Source: Microbacterium soli (GTDB lineage Bacteria > Actinomycetota > Actinomycetes > Actinomycetales > Microbacteriaceae). From it: DNA of 64,000 nt. The DNA lies in contig NZ_BAABCP010000002.1 in the NCBI RefSeq assembly GCF_039539005.1, positions 124,001 through 188,000 on the forward strand. The letters run 5' to 3'. A program made the translations under genes and the position numbers. Below the pieces are notes generated by a model that was given only the letters and a program-made list of their open reading frames with translations, did no database searches and was not told the origin of the DNA. Position 1 is the stretch's first letter. Every line of letters starts with the position of its first letter. Shown here piece after piece: positions 10,614 through 23,346 of this stretch.

Positions 10614-11992
10614 TGTCGTCCTTCCGGGGATGTGCGCTGCAGGAGCGCGAGGAACATGGCGTCGGTGCCGTGGCGATGCGGCCACAGCTGCACGCGACCC
10701 GTGCCGTCATCGGCGAGGTCGATGGGGGCCGAGGAGATGTCCGAGACCACGGCTCGCGCGTCCAGGGCGGTGATGTCGTCGCGGTCGCGCAGCACCTCCG
10801 CGATGACACCCGAGGTTTCGGCGAGGTGCGGCGAGCAGGTGGCGTAGGCGACGATCCCGCCGGGTGCCAGGGCCCCGAGTGCGGCCTCCAGCAGCTGCGT
10901 CTGCAGCGTCACGAGCTCGGGGACGTCCGCCGGGGTCTTCCGCCAGCGCGCCTCGGGGCGTCGGCGCAGCGCTCCCAGCCCCGTGCACGGCGCGTCGAGG
11001 AGGATCCTGTCGAAGGCGCCCGGATGCCGCGCTGCGAACTCCCGTCCGTCCTCCTCGTGCACGGGCACCTCGATCGGCAGCGGGCGCACGGCGTCCCGCA
11101 CCAGATCGGCTCGGTGCGGGATGACCTCGTTGGCCTCCAACCGTGCGCCGTCGCGATGCGCGACGGCCGCGAGCAGCGCGGTCTTGCCGCCGGGTCCGGC
11201 GCAGAGATCGAGCCAGCGCTCCCCAGACCGCACCGGTGCGGCTCCCGCCAGGGCCAGGGCCACGAGCTGGGAACCCTCGTCCTGCACGCGGATCAGTCCG
11301 CCGGACTCGTCGATCACGGCGCGAGGATCCCCGCCCGGGGAGCCGAACGCCGTCGGCGCATACGGGCGCGCGGGACGCCCCGGCTCGGCGAGCCCCGGCA
11401 GCGCCACGAGGGTCACCTCGGGGGCGGCGTTGTCGGCCTGCAGCAGCGCATCCAGCTCGCCGGCCCGCCCCTCGGCCGCCAGTGCCCTGCGCAGGGCCCG
11501 GATCACCCACACCGGGTGCGCGGTGCGCAACCCGAGCCGTTCGTCGTCGGAGCGCGCCAGACGCTCGACGCGCTCCTGCCAGGCATCCGCGTCATCCCGG
11601 CTGATGCGGCGCAGGACGGCGTTCGCGAAGCCGGCCGCGCCGCGGCCGACTTCCGCCGCCACGAGGTTCACGGATTCGTTGACCGCCGCGTGAGACGCGA
11701 CGCGGGTGCCCAGCAGCTGATGCGTCCCGAGGCGCAGCGCATCCAGCACCGGAGGGTCGATCTCCGCCACAGGTCGGCCGGCGGCCTCCGCGATGACCGC
11801 GTCATAGCTGCCTCGGCGGCGCAGAGTCCCGTATGTGAGCTCGGTCGCCAAGGCGGCGTCCTGAGCGTTCAGACGTGCCTGTCCGATCAGCCCCGGCAGC
11901 AGGAGATTGGCGTAGGCGTCATCGTCGGAGACCGCCCGCAGGACGTCGTACGCGACCCATCGTGCGGGCTGGATGCCGCGTGCGGAGCTCAC
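10610..11992 (-). CDS. rsmB: 16S rRNA (cytosine-967-C5) methyltransferase
   Basis: A 460-residue NusB-domain/SAM methyltransferase of the RsmB (Sun) family. The N-terminal 130 or so residues are the all-helical NusB-like RNA-binding domain. The SAM loop is LDLCAGPGGKTALLA. The motif IV cysteine is in DAPCTGLGALRRRPEARW and the motif VI cysteine in YATCSPHLAET. The chosen GTG overlaps the fmt stop as GTGA; longer in-frame extensions have no ribosome binding site. Pairing with fmt is common in bacteria. Confidence 0.95.
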   Translation of the reverse strand: MSSARGIQPARWVAYDVLRAVSDDDAYANLLLPGLIGQARLNAQDAALATELTYGTLRRRGSYDAVIAEAAGRPVAEIDPPVLDALRLGTHQLLGTRVASHAAVNESVNLVAAEVGRGAAGFANAVLRRISRDDADAWQERVERLARSDDERLGLRTAHPVWVIRALRRALAAEGRAGELDALLQADNAAPEVTLVALPGLAEPGRPARPYAPTAFGSPGGDPRAVIDESGGLIRVQDEGSQLVALALAGAAPVRSGERWLDLCAGPGGKTALLAAVAHRDGARLEANEVIPHRADLVRDAVRPLPIEVPVHEEDGREFAARHPGAFDRILLDAPCTGLGALRRRPEARWRKTPADVPELVTLQTQLLEAALGALAPGGIVAYATCSPHLAETSGVIAEVLRDRDDITALDARAVVSDISSAPIDLADDGTGRVQLWPHRHGTDAMFLALLQRTSPEGRQ

Positions 11993-12915
11993 GATCCGAC
12001 CCGCACGGATGCTGCGGTGCGCAGTCCGCGCCACCAGTCCGCCGCGCTCATCGGGCCCTTGCCGGCCGGCTGGACCCTGGTGACCGCGAGCGCACCCGTC
12101 GCCGTCCCGATGAGCACCGAGGTCTTCTCGCCCCGCATCTCGCCGGGCGAGAGTGCGGGCGCGACGGACGCGTCGGCGGGCGCGGCCGCGAGGATCTTCA
12201 ATCGCGCACCGGCGAGGGTGGTGTGCGCGCCCGGTTCCGGTGTCACGCCGCGGTAACGCGCGTACACGGAATCCAGCGGCTGGGTCCAGTCCAGCAGGCC
12301 GTCCTCGAGTCGCAGCTTGGGTGCGAGAGTGGGAATCCCCTGCTGCGGGGTCGCGGAAGCGGTGCCCGCGGCGATGGCGTCCACCACGTCGGCGGTCAGG
12401 GCCGCGCCTTCACCCGCCAGCAGCGTGAGGGCGTCATCGGCTGTCGCGTCTGCGGGTACGGCGACGGGCCGGGCGGCGAACACATCGCCCGCGTCGAGCT
12501 CGGGGACCAGCTGGAACACGCTCACACCCAGCTCCGCGTCGCCGGCGATGAGGGCGCGCTGCACGGGCGCCGCTCCGCGCCAGGCGGGCAGCAGGGAGAA
12601 GTGCAGGTTGATCCAGCCGTGCTCGGGGAGGGACAGCAGGGGTTCGCGGACGATGCCGCCGTAGGCGACGATGACCCCGAGCTCGGCGCGGAGACGCGAG
12701 ACGGCCTCGGTGGCGGGTTCATCGAGGCGTGCGGCCCTGATGACGGGCAGTCCCGATTCCTCGGCCGCCGCCGCGACGGGCGACGGCGTGAGGACGCGCC
12801 GGCGTCCGAGGGGGGCGTCGGGGCGCGTCACGACGCCGACGATCTCATGCCGAGTCGCGAGGGCGCGCAGGGTCGGCACGGCGGCGGCCGGCGTGCCGGC
12901 GAAGACGAGGCGCAT
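11989..12915 (-). CDS. fmt: Methionyl-tRNA formyltransferase
   Basis: Fmt formylates the initiator methionyl-tRNA using 10-formyltetrahydrofolate. The 308-residue protein begins MRLVFAGTPAAAVP and carries the catalytic signature HFSLLPAWRGAAPVQ with its preceding Asn (WINLHFS). The C-terminal tRNA-binding domain is complete. It is 57 bases downstream of priA and overlaps rsmB. Confidence 0.97.
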   Translation of the reverse strand: MRLVFAGTPAAAVPTLRALATRHEIVGVVTRPDAPLGRRRVLTPSPVAAAAEESGLPVIRAARLDEPATEAVSRLRAELGVIVAYGGIVREPLLSLPEHGWINLHFSLLPAWRGAAPVQRALIAGDAELGVSVFQLVPELDAGDVFAARPVAVPADATADDALTLLAGEGAALTADVVDAIAAGTASATPQQGIPTLAPKLRLEDGLLDWTQPLDSVYARYRGVTPEPGAHTTLAGARLKILAAAPADASVAPALSPGEMRGEKTSVLIGTATGALAVTRVQPAGKGPMSAADWWRGLRTAASVRVGS

Positions 12916-12972
12916 GAAGGACTCCCTCTCGTGTGACGTGCTGCCGAGTGCGATCGGTGATCGGGTCGCTCG

Positions 12973-14934
12973 TCAGAGCTCCGGTTCGAGGATATCGAGG
13001 TGCACGGACAGGGAGACGCGGTGTCGGTCCCTTCCGCGTCGGCCCTGGGCGGCGTCGGCGATCACGACGGCCCGCAGCGTCTCCGCGACGCGCCGGCCCT
13101 CGGCGTAGCCGAAGCGCGCCAGTGCGCGCACGCGCCCCTCAGTGCCGACCGGCAGCGGACCGAGCACCGCGTCGGCCGGAAGTCCCGCGCTGCTCAGTGC
13201 GTCGAGCGCCGTGCGGACCGATGCCGGTCGTCCTTCGATCTGCGCGACACGCACGGTCGGGGGCATCCGCAGCGGCAGACGCGCCTCGAGCTCGGTGCGC
13301 GCGTAGGCGGCCTGCGACCAGGTGGCGAGGGCCCGGGCGACAGGACCGTCCACTCCCACGAGGTGGACGGGAGCGCCCGGCGCGGCCAGCGCGGCCGCGT
13401 TCGTCCACCAGCGCAGACACGCCTCGGCGATGCGCAGCTCGGGAGCCTGCAGCATGCGCACCCCGTCCAGGAGGATGACCGCGCGGTAGCCGCCGGACGC
13501 CAACGGTTCGGCGCCGCGCGTGGCGACCACGAGGGCGGGGCGGGCATCGACGCGCTGCACGGGGTGGGTGCCGTCGGAGACGATCACGCGGACACCGGGG
13601 AACGCTCGTCCCAGCTCGTCGGCTGTCCGTTCCGTGCCTGAGGACGCCAGTCGCACCTGATCGGATGAGCAGTGCGCACATCGCCAGGAGTTCGCCGAAC
13701 GCCCGCACCAGCCGCACACCGGCACGGCGCCCCGGCGGGCGGCGCCCAGCGGGCCGCCGCAGTGCACGCAGCGCGCGGGTGCACGGCAGCCGGCGCACAC
13801 CAGCGTCGGAGCGAAACCCGGTCTCGCGACCTGGACGAGCACCGGCCCCTCGGATGTCGCCGCTCGCGCGGTCGCGAACGCGCTGGAGGGCACCCGCCTG
13901 GTCGCCGCACGTTCGAGCTCCTGCGGTGTGCTCAACCGCACCTGAGGGGTCACGCGGCGCGTCGCCGTGATCTCGGACAGCCAGCCGTTCGCGACCAGGC
14001 GCGCCGCGTCCGTGGACCGCGCATGAGCGACGAGCAGCAGAGCTCCCAGCTCGTCCTCCTGGCGCAGCAGTGCCGCATCCCGTGCGTGCACATAGGGCGC
14101 CAGCGGCTCCGCCAGGAGCGGGTCCCCGTCATCCCAGATCGCCACGAGCCCGGCGTGCACCGGGGAGTACACCGCCGATCTGTTCCCCACCACCACGCAC
14201 GGCACGTCGCTGAGGGTGCGCAGGAACGCCCGGTAGCGATCGGGGTTCGTCTGTCTGGCGTCATGACGGACCACGGCGTCATCGGAGAGCAGCGTCGCGA
14301 GTGCCGCCATCAGCAGGTCCTCGTCGCGATGGTCGGGCACCACGAGGACGCTGGATCGGCCCTGCGCCAGCTGCAGGGCGGCGGCGGACGCCATCAGCAG
14401 CGCCCACCCGGGATGATCGTCCTGCTGGAGCGGGATCGCCTCCACCGCCGCCCTGCCGCCCGTGGCGAGCACGTCACGGAGTCCGTCGTACGCCGAGATG
14501 ATGTCGTCGGCCCGCCGCACGGCATCCGTCTCCGGACGAGGTGACGACGTTGGCGGCCGCCAGGACTTCTCCACCCGCACCTGTCGCTTGGGGATCGCCA
14601 GGCGGAGGATGTCGGATGCCGATCCCGCTGCGCGGTCGGCCGCGCGGCGGGCGAGCCTGTGCAGCCGCGCAGGCAGGACGGGCACGGGAGACACGATGCT
14701 GTCGACGTCGGACAGCGGACGGGAGCCGTCACGCTCCTCGCCGAGCTCGACGATGTAGCCGTCGACCACGCGGCCGGCCGTGCGCAGCGGAACCCTGACC
14801 CGCACCCCCGGCGCCGCCTCGCCGAGCTCCTCCGGGAGGGCGTAGTCGAACAGCCTGTCCAGCTGCGGGAGCGGCGAGTCGATGAGAACGCGCGCGATGC
14901 GTCGTCCCGCTCCGTGCCCGGGCAACGTGGACAT
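12973..14934 (-). CDS. priA: Probable replication restart protein PriA, helicase motifs missing
   Basis: A 653-residue PriA of the actinobacterial type. The N-terminal 3-prime DNA-binding domain is recognisable (VLIDSPLPQLDRLFDYALP). Eight zinc-site cysteines occur as four CxxC pairs, about residues 376-422 (CAGC, CVHC, CGWC, CAHC). The ATPase core lacks a Walker A GxGKT: the corresponding stretch reads GWALLMASAAALQLAQG. The DExH box is replaced by IWDDGD. Actinobacterial PriA proteins are known to lack ATPase motifs, so this one probably marks forks or recruits partners without unwinding. Start: ATG 7 bases after the metK stop. Confidence 0.9.
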   Translation of the reverse strand: MSTLPGHGAGRRIARVLIDSPLPQLDRLFDYALPEELGEAAPGVRVRVPLRTAGRVVDGYIVELGEERDGSRPLSDVDSIVSPVPVLPARLHRLARRAADRAAGSASDILRLAIPKRQVRVEKSWRPPTSSPRPETDAVRRADDIISAYDGLRDVLATGGRAAVEAIPLQQDDHPGWALLMASAAALQLAQGRSSVLVVPDHRDEDLLMAALATLLSDDAVVRHDARQTNPDRYRAFLRTLSDVPCVVVGNRSAVYSPVHAGLVAIWDDGDPLLAEPLAPYVHARDAALLRQEDELGALLLVAHARSTDAARLVANGWLSEITATRRVTPQVRLSTPQELERAATRRVPSSAFATARAATSEGPVLVQVARPGFAPTLVCAGCRAPARCVHCGGPLGAARRGAVPVCGWCGRSANSWRCAHCSSDQVRLASSGTERTADELGRAFPGVRVIVSDGTHPVQRVDARPALVVATRGAEPLASGGYRAVILLDGVRMLQAPELRIAEACLRWWTNAAALAAPGAPVHLVGVDGPVARALATWSQAAYARTELEARLPLRMPPTVRVAQIEGRPASVRTALDALSSAGLPADAVLGPLPVGTEGRVRALARFGYAEGRRVAETLRAVVIADAAQGRRGRDRHRVSLSVHLDILEPEL

Positions 14935-14941
14935 GCCGCAC

Positions 14942-16138
14942 TCAGACGCCGGCGGCGCGGCGCAGCTCGTCGGCGCGGTCGGTGCGCTCCCAGGTGAAGT
15001 CCGGCAGGTCTCTGCCGAAGTGCCCGTACGCCGCGGTCTGGGCGTAGATGGGGCGGAGCAGGTCGAGTTCCTCGATGATGGCCTGCGGACGCAGATCGAA
15101 GACCGTATCGATCGCGTGGGTGATGACGTCGTCGGAGACCGCGCCGGTCCCGAACGTCTCCACGTAGAGTCCGACGGGTCGTGCCACGCCGATCGCGTAC
15201 GCGACCTGCACCTCGGCGCGCTCCGCCAGCCCCGCGGCGACGACGTTCTTGGCCACCCACCGCATCGCGTAGGCGCCCGAGCGGTCGACCTTCGACGGGT
15301 CCTTGCCGCTGAACGCGCCTCCCCCGTGCCGCGCGGCGCCGCCATAGGTGTCGATGATGATCTTGCGACCCGTGAGCCCGGCGTCCCCCTTCGGGCCGCC
15401 GTTGACGAAGGGGCCGGCAGGATTGATGTAGTACTTCAGCTCCGGGGCCAGATCCAGCCCCGTCTGCAGCAGGACGGGATCGATGACCTTCTCGCGCACG
15501 AGGGCCTTCAGCTCGTCCTGGGAGATCTCGGGGCGATGCTGAGTGGACAGCACGACCGCGTCGATGGTTCTGGGCGTGTTGCCCTCGTATCCCAGCGTCA
15601 CCTGGGTCTTGCCGTCGGGGCGCAGGAACGGAAGCTCACCGGAACGGCGCACCTGGGTCAGTCGCTCCGCGATGCGGTGCGCGGTCCAAGCCGCCATGGG
15701 CATGAGCTGCGGGGTCTCGTTCGTGGCGAAACCGAACATGATGCCCTGATCTCCCGCTCCGAGTTCGTCGCGCGGATCCGTGGATCCCCCGTCCCGCTGC
15801 TCCTGCGCGCGGTCCACTCCGTGGGCGATGTCGAGGGACTGCTCCCCCACGGACACGCTCACACCGCAGGACGAGCCGTCGAAGCCGGTGTCGCTGGAGG
15901 TGTACCCGATGCTGTTGACGACATCCCGCACGATCGTGGGGATGTCCACGTACCCGTCCGAGCGGATCTCGCCCGCGACGTGCACGAGACCGGTGGTGAC
16001 CATGGTCTCCACGGCGACGTGCGAACCGCGATCGACGGTCAGCAGACCGTCGAGGATGCTGTCGGAGATCTGGTCGCAGATCTTGTCAGGGTGCCCCTCT
16101 GTGACGGATTCGGACGTGAACAGGCGCAATGCGCTCAT
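14942..16138 (-). CDS. metK: S-adenosylmethionine synthetase
   Basis: MetK makes S-adenosylmethionine from methionine and ATP. The 398-residue protein shows [20 protein letters not shown] at the N-terminus, the signature [10 protein letters not shown] near the middle, and the glycine-rich [16 protein letters not shown] loop. I take the ATG at MSALRLF because GGAG lies 6 bases before it; an in-frame ATG seven codons earlier lacks a site. The metK-priA-fmt-rsmB order is conserved in Actinobacteria. No SAM-riboswitch-like fold was recognised in the 111 bases upstream. Confidence 0.97.
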   Translation of the reverse strand: MSALRLFTSESVTEGHPDKICDQISDSILDGLLTVDRGSHVAVETMVTTGLVHVAGEIRSDGYVDIPTIVRDVVNSIGYTSSDTGFDGSSCGVSVSVGEQSLDIAHGVDRAQEQRDGGSTDPRDELGAGDQGIMFGFATNETPQLMPMAAWTAHRIAERLTQVRRSGELPFLRPDGKTQVTLGYEGNTPRTIDAVVLSTQHRPEISQDELKALVREKVIDPVLLQTGLDLAPELKYYINPAGPFVNGGPKGDAGLTGRKIIIDTYGGAARHGGGAFSGKDPSKVDRSGAYAMRWVAKNVVAAGLAERAEVQVAYAIGVARPVGLYVETFGTGAVSDDVITHAIDTVFDLRPQAIIEELDLLRPIYAQTAAYGHFGRDLPDFTWERTDRADELRRAAGV

Positions 16139-16201
16139 CGGTGCTCCAAAGCGGATCAATCGCGTCGAGCCCGGTCGGGCTCGACGCCAGTGTGCAGGAA
16201 A

Positions 16202-16231
16202 CCGCCGACATCCACGTGTGGACGCCGGCGG
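16202..16231. repeat. Inverted repeat between rpoZ and metK
   Basis: CCGCCG (16202-16207) pairs with CGGCGG (16226-16231), and an inner TCCAC pairs with GTGGA across a 2-base loop. It could be a weak terminator after rpoZ or a protein site before metK. There is no clear U-tract on either strand, so the role is undecided. Confidence 0.4.
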
Positions 16232-16249
16232 CTCACAGGATGTGGGAGG

Positions 16250-16504
16250 TCACTCCGCGTGGCGGATGCGCAGCTTGTCCTCGTGGATCTCGTGGAGCGC
16301 GATCGTGAGCGGCTTGTCCTCGACGGACGAGTCGACGAGCGGGCCGACGTTGTCGAAGAGATTGCCCTCGTGCAGGTCCGAGTAGTAGTCGTTGATCTGA
16401 CGGGCGCGCTTGGCCGCGTAGATCACGAGCTCGTACTTGGACTCGACGCGCTCGAGCAGCTCGTCGATGGGCGGATCGATGATGCCCTGATTGGTTCCGG
16501 CCAT
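16250..16504 (-). CDS. rpoZ: RNA polymerase omega subunit
   Basis: Omega helps assemble RNA polymerase by holding the beta-prime subunit. The 84-residue protein has the family core [22 protein letters not shown] and a C-terminal tail ending [12 protein letters not shown]. The ATG has AGGAGGTCCACC directly before it, an excellent ribosome binding site. A TAGAAT -10-like box at 16625-16630, inside the end of gmk, could give a separate rpoZ-metK transcript. The gmk-rpoZ-metK order is typical of Actinobacteria. Confidence 0.97.
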   Translation of the reverse strand: MAGTNQGIIDPPIDELLERVESKYELVIYAAKRARQINDYYSDLHEGNLFDNVGPLVDSSVEDKPLTIALHEIHEDKLRIRHAE

Positions 16505-16601
16505 GGTGGACCTCCTGGTCAGGCGGCGATGTCGTCTGCTGACGGTGTGCCGCGAAGTCGGTGATGGGTCTGGATGTCGCCGGTACGCGCTCCGGGAGCG
16601 C

Positions 16602-17510
16602 TCAGCGCGCGGGACCCGAGGCCAATTCTACGACCTCTCGGGCGGCGGTGGCGACGTCGGCGTTCACGACGAGGTGATCGAACTCGTTCTGGGCGGCCAG
16701 TTCAGTGCGCGCGGTGCGCAGCCGACGGGCCCGCTCCTCGGCGTCCTCGGTGCCCCGGCCGACGAGCCTGTGCACCAGTTCGTCCCAGGACGGCGGGAGC
16801 AGGAAGATCAGCGTGGCGGACGGCTCCGCCGCCCGCACCTGGCGAGCGCCCTGCAGATCGATCTCCAGCAGCACGGTCGCGCCCGCGTCCAGCGCCTCGT
16901 CGACGGGGCCGCGCGGTGTGCCGTAGCGGTACCGGTTGTGCACGACGGCATGCTCGAGGAGCAGGTCCTCGGCGATGAGCCGATCGAACTCGGCATCGTC
17001 GACGAAGTAGTAGTGCACGCCGTCCACCTCGCCCGGGCGTGGAGGCCTTGTCGTGGCGGACACGGAGAGTCGGATCTCCGGGTGGGTCTCCCGGATGCGC
17101 GCCGCGACGGTGCCCTTGCCGACCGCCGTCGGGCCCGCGAGCACGAGCAGTCGGCTGCGGCCCGGTCGTGCGAGACGAGGGGGGAAACGGCTGTCCAGCC
17201 ATGTCGACAGCGCGGCCAGCTGGCGCACACCCAGACCGCCCAGACGCTTGACCGGTGAGATGTGCAGCTCCTCCAGGATGCGGTCCCGCTTCCCCGCTCC
17301 GATCGCGGGCAGCGCCATGAGGAAGTCGGTGATCCGCAGGGTGGCGGCATCGGAATCGGCATCCTGAATCGCCCGCCTCAGGATCTCCTGGGGAGCGGTG
17401 ACCCGTGTCGACAGATCGCGTTTGAGCGACGCCCGTCCGCGCCGTCGTTCCACCGCGCGACGCGATGCGGCTGCACGATCGACTTCGGGGACGCCCCGAC
17501 CTTCAGACAC
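16602..17510 (-). CDS. gmk: Guanylate kinase fused to an N-terminal IHF-like DNA-binding domain
   Basis: At 302 residues this is about 100 longer than a normal guanylate kinase. Residues about 15-108 resemble mycobacterial integration host factor: [20 protein letters not shown] followed by [14 protein letters not shown], a helix-hairpin-type DNA contact region. The kinase proper starts near 118 with the P-loop [10 protein letters not shown] (126-135), then [22 protein letters not shown] and [12 protein letters not shown]. The kinase phosphorylates GMP to GDP. In many Actinobacteria the ihf gene directly precedes gmk, so this is a fusion of neighbours. The GTG start has AGGAGG 6 bases upstream and overlaps the pyrF stop by 8 bases, fixing the fused start. 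Confidence 0.92.
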   Translation of the reverse strand: MSEGRGVPEVDRAAASRRAVERRRGRASLKRDLSTRVTAPQEILRRAIQDADSDAATLRITDFLMALPAIGAGKRDRILEELHISPVKRLGGLGVRQLAALSTWLDSRFPPRLARPGRSRLLVLAGPTAVGKGTVAARIRETHPEIRLSVSATTRPPRPGEVDGVHYYFVDDAEFDRLIAEDLLLEHAVVHNRYRYGTPRGPVDEALDAGATVLLEIDLQGARQVRAAEPSATLIFLLPPSWDELVHRLVGRGTEDAEERARRLRTARTELAAQNEFDHLVVNADVATAAREVVELASGPAR

Positions 17511-18362
17511 GGACTACCTCCTGATAACGTGCGGCGCGTTCGGCGATCCTCGCCGCGATGGACGCGGGCCCGGCGCTGAGGATGCTGCGGCTCTCGCTCG
17601 CGAGCACCTGGGAGGCGACCGAACCGAAGCGCGTGGGCAGATCCTCCGGCACGGCGCCCTGTGCGCCGAACCCGGGAGCGAGGATCGGCGCGCCGCCGAG
17701 CACGTCGTCGCTCAAGCCCAGCCCCATGCGATCGACAGTGGCGCCGATCACGAGCCCCACCGGTCCGAGGTCGCCCTCGAACGCCTCGGAGCCGTTGGCC
17801 CATGTCACGTCGCGCGCCACGCGGCCGGCGACGGTCTGGTCGTCGGCCGCTGCGACATCGACGGTCCGCGCGGTCTGCAGGGCCGCCGCCTCAGGGTTGC
17901 TGGTGCCTGCGAGCACGAACACCCCCTTCCCCTCCCGGACGGCCGTGGTGATCGTCTCCCGCAGCGATTCCGGTCCGAGATAGGGACTGACCGTCACGGC
18001 ATCCGATTCCAGCGGTGAGCCGGCGACCAGCCAGGCCGACGCGTATCCGGCCATGGTGGAGCCGATGTCGCCCCGCTTCGCGTCGGAGAGGACCAGCAGG
18101 CCTGCGGCACGAGCCGCCGCGATCACATCCTCCAGTGCGGCGAAGCCCGCGGAGCCGAAGCGCTCGAAGAACGCCACCTGCGGTTTGACCACGCCGACCC
18201 GGCTCGCCGCCGCCTCGACGACGGCGAGCCCGAAGGAGCGCAGGCCCTCCGCACTCTGCGCGAGGCCCCACTGCTCCAGCAGCGCGGCGTGCGGGTCGAT
18301 GCCCACGCACAGCGGCCCATGGGCATCGAGGGCTGCGCGCAGACGGGCGCCGAAGGGTTCGG

Positions 18363-18366
<4 letters not shown>
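17503..18366 (-). CDS. pyrF: Orotidine 5-prime-phosphate decarboxylase, mycobacterial type
   Basis: PyrF makes UMP by decarboxylating OMP, the last step of the pathway encoded here. The 287-residue protein is the longer subfamily 2 form. The catalytic segment reads [13 protein letters not shown] with the paired Asp-Lys-Asp residues, and the start has CVGIDPH. The GTG start overlaps carB as GTGA, and the end overlaps the gmk fusion by 8 bases, so gmk may be co-expressed with pyrimidine genes. Confidence 0.96.
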
Positions 18367-21649
<3,283 letters not shown>

Positions 21650-21650
<1 letters not shown>

Positions 21651-22843
21651 TACTTGGCGTCTCCTTCTGAGGTGTGCTCCTGGCCGGTGCCGAGAGAACT
21701 GAGGACCAGGTCGCGGAACCTGGCGAAGAGGTAGTGGGCATCATGCGGGCCTGCGGCCGCCTCCGGGTGGTACTGCACGGAGAAGGCGGGGATGTCATGG
21801 GCGCGCAGGCCTTCCACCACCTGGTCGTTGAGGCCGATGTGGCTGACCTCGACCGCACCGTAGCCGTTCGGACTGTCGAAAGTCTCCTCGCGCGGCGCGT
21901 CCACGGCGAAGCCGTGGTTGTGCGCGGTGATCTCCACCTGTCCCGTGGTCCGATCCAGCACGGGCTGGTTGATGCCCCGGTGCCCGAACGCGAGCTTGTA
22001 GGTCTGCAGACCCAGCGCGCGGCCGAACAGCTGGTTTCCGAAGCAGATGCCGAAGTACGGCAGCCGGGCATCGAGCACCTGGCGCAGCACGGCCACCTGG
22101 TCATCGGACGCGGACGGGTCGCCGGGACCGTTGGAGTAGAACACGCCCACCGGATCGGTGGCGAGGATGTCGGCGAAACTCGCGGACTGCGGCAGCACGT
22201 GCACGTCGAAGCCGAGCCGCGCGAGGTTGTCGAGGGTGGACTGCTTGATCCCGAGGTCCAGCACCGCGAGGTTCCCGATCCGCTCCGCCGTGGCGGGGAT
22301 CACGCGCACCTCGGTGACGGACACCGCCGCCGACAGGTTCCGGCCCGCCATCTCGGGCGCCTCCACGACACGGCGCAGCTGCTCGTCGGCATCCAGCCCG
22401 GCATCCGGGCCGGAGAAGATCCCCCCGCGCATGGCCCCTTCCGAGCGGATGCGGCGGGTGAGCGCGCGCGTGTCGATGCCGCTGATGCCGACGATGCCGT
22501 CGCGTACCAGCGCATCGTCGAGGGATTCCTCCGCACGCCAGCTGGACACGCGCCGTGCGGGATCACGGACGATGTAGCCCGCCACCCAGATGCGGCCGGA
22601 CTCGTTGTCCTCGTGGTTCATGCCGGTGTTGCCGATGTGGGGGGCCGTCTGCAGCACGATCTGGCCCGCGTAGGAGGGATCCGTGAGGGTCTCCTGGTAG
22701 CCGGACATGCCCGTGGCGAAGACGACCTCGCCCAGTGCGGTGCCGGTGGCGCCATAGGCTCGCCCGCTGTACCTCGTGCCGTCCTCGAGGACGAGCACGG
22801 CGGATGCCTGCGGGGACTGCGCCACGCTGATGGAACCGATCAA
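21650..22843 (-). CDS. carA: Carbamoyl-phosphate synthase small subunit
   Basis: CarA is the glutaminase partner of CarB. The class I amidotransferase triad is visible: the nucleophile Cys in [16 protein letters not shown], and His/Glu in SVQYHPEA. The N-terminal domain has [13 protein letters not shown] choose a TTG start that overlaps the upstream stop as TTGA and has GGAGAA 5 bases before it, giving 397 residues. A GTG six codons later (position 22825) is possible but lacks a ribosome binding site. Confidence 0.96.
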
Positions 22844-23346
22844 GACTGTTCTCCGTTCTCCGTGCCGGCGCTCAGCCGCGCCAGCTCCGGCAGGATCTGC
22901 TGCGCGCCGACGGACACCGTGCGCAGGAATGAATCGACGAGGACGCCGTCGGCGACCCGCCACACCAGGCGGATCAGCCCGTCGGTCTCCACGACACGGT
23001 CGATGGCGACGGTCGCCAGGTCGACCGTCACGAGGGTCGAGGATGCGATGAACACGGTCGGGGATCCGTCCAGGCTCAAGGCCACTCCTCTGTCGGTGAG
23101 CGCCAGCTCACCGCGTGCGCGATACGCCAGCGGCTTCATCGCGATGCGCTCGAGAGGCTGGTCGTGCGCCGTGGTGGCGACGTAGAGCACCTCGTGCCGG
23201 GCGACGACCTCCGTGTGCTCGGGCACGCCGAGCGGAGCCTCCAGCGCGGCGTCGCGTCGCAGTCGTCGCCGCCAGCCGATGAACATGGCCACGAGGATGA
23301 GCACCGCGATGGCCACGGTGATGAGCACCGCCGCTTCTCTGCTCAC
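22840..23346 (-). CDS. Membrane-anchored PH-like protein of the pyr operon
   Basis: A 168-residue protein with one N-terminal membrane helix ([21 protein letters not shown]), then a basic stretch and a beta-rich cytoplasmic domain. The position between pyrC and carA is occupied by a similar small membrane protein in mycobacteria (Rv1382), so it is probably the same family. The GTG start overlaps the pyrC stop as GTGA, with AAGGAG upstream. Its function is unknown; conservation inside the pyr operon suggests regulation or membrane tethering of the pathway, which is only inference. Confidence 0.8.
   Translation of the reverse strand: MSREAAVLITVAIAVLILVAMFIGWRRRLRRDAALEAPLGVPEHTEVVARHEVLYVATTAHDQPLERIAMKPLAYRARGELALTDRGVALSLDGSPTVFIASSTLVTVDLATVAIDRVVETDGLIRLVWRVADGVLVDSFLRTVSVGAQQILPELARLSAGTENGEQS

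Noticed and set aside
16139..16249. SAM riboswitch before metK
   Set aside because: The gap is short, holds one simple hairpin and shows none of the conserved SAM-I or SAM-II features I know.
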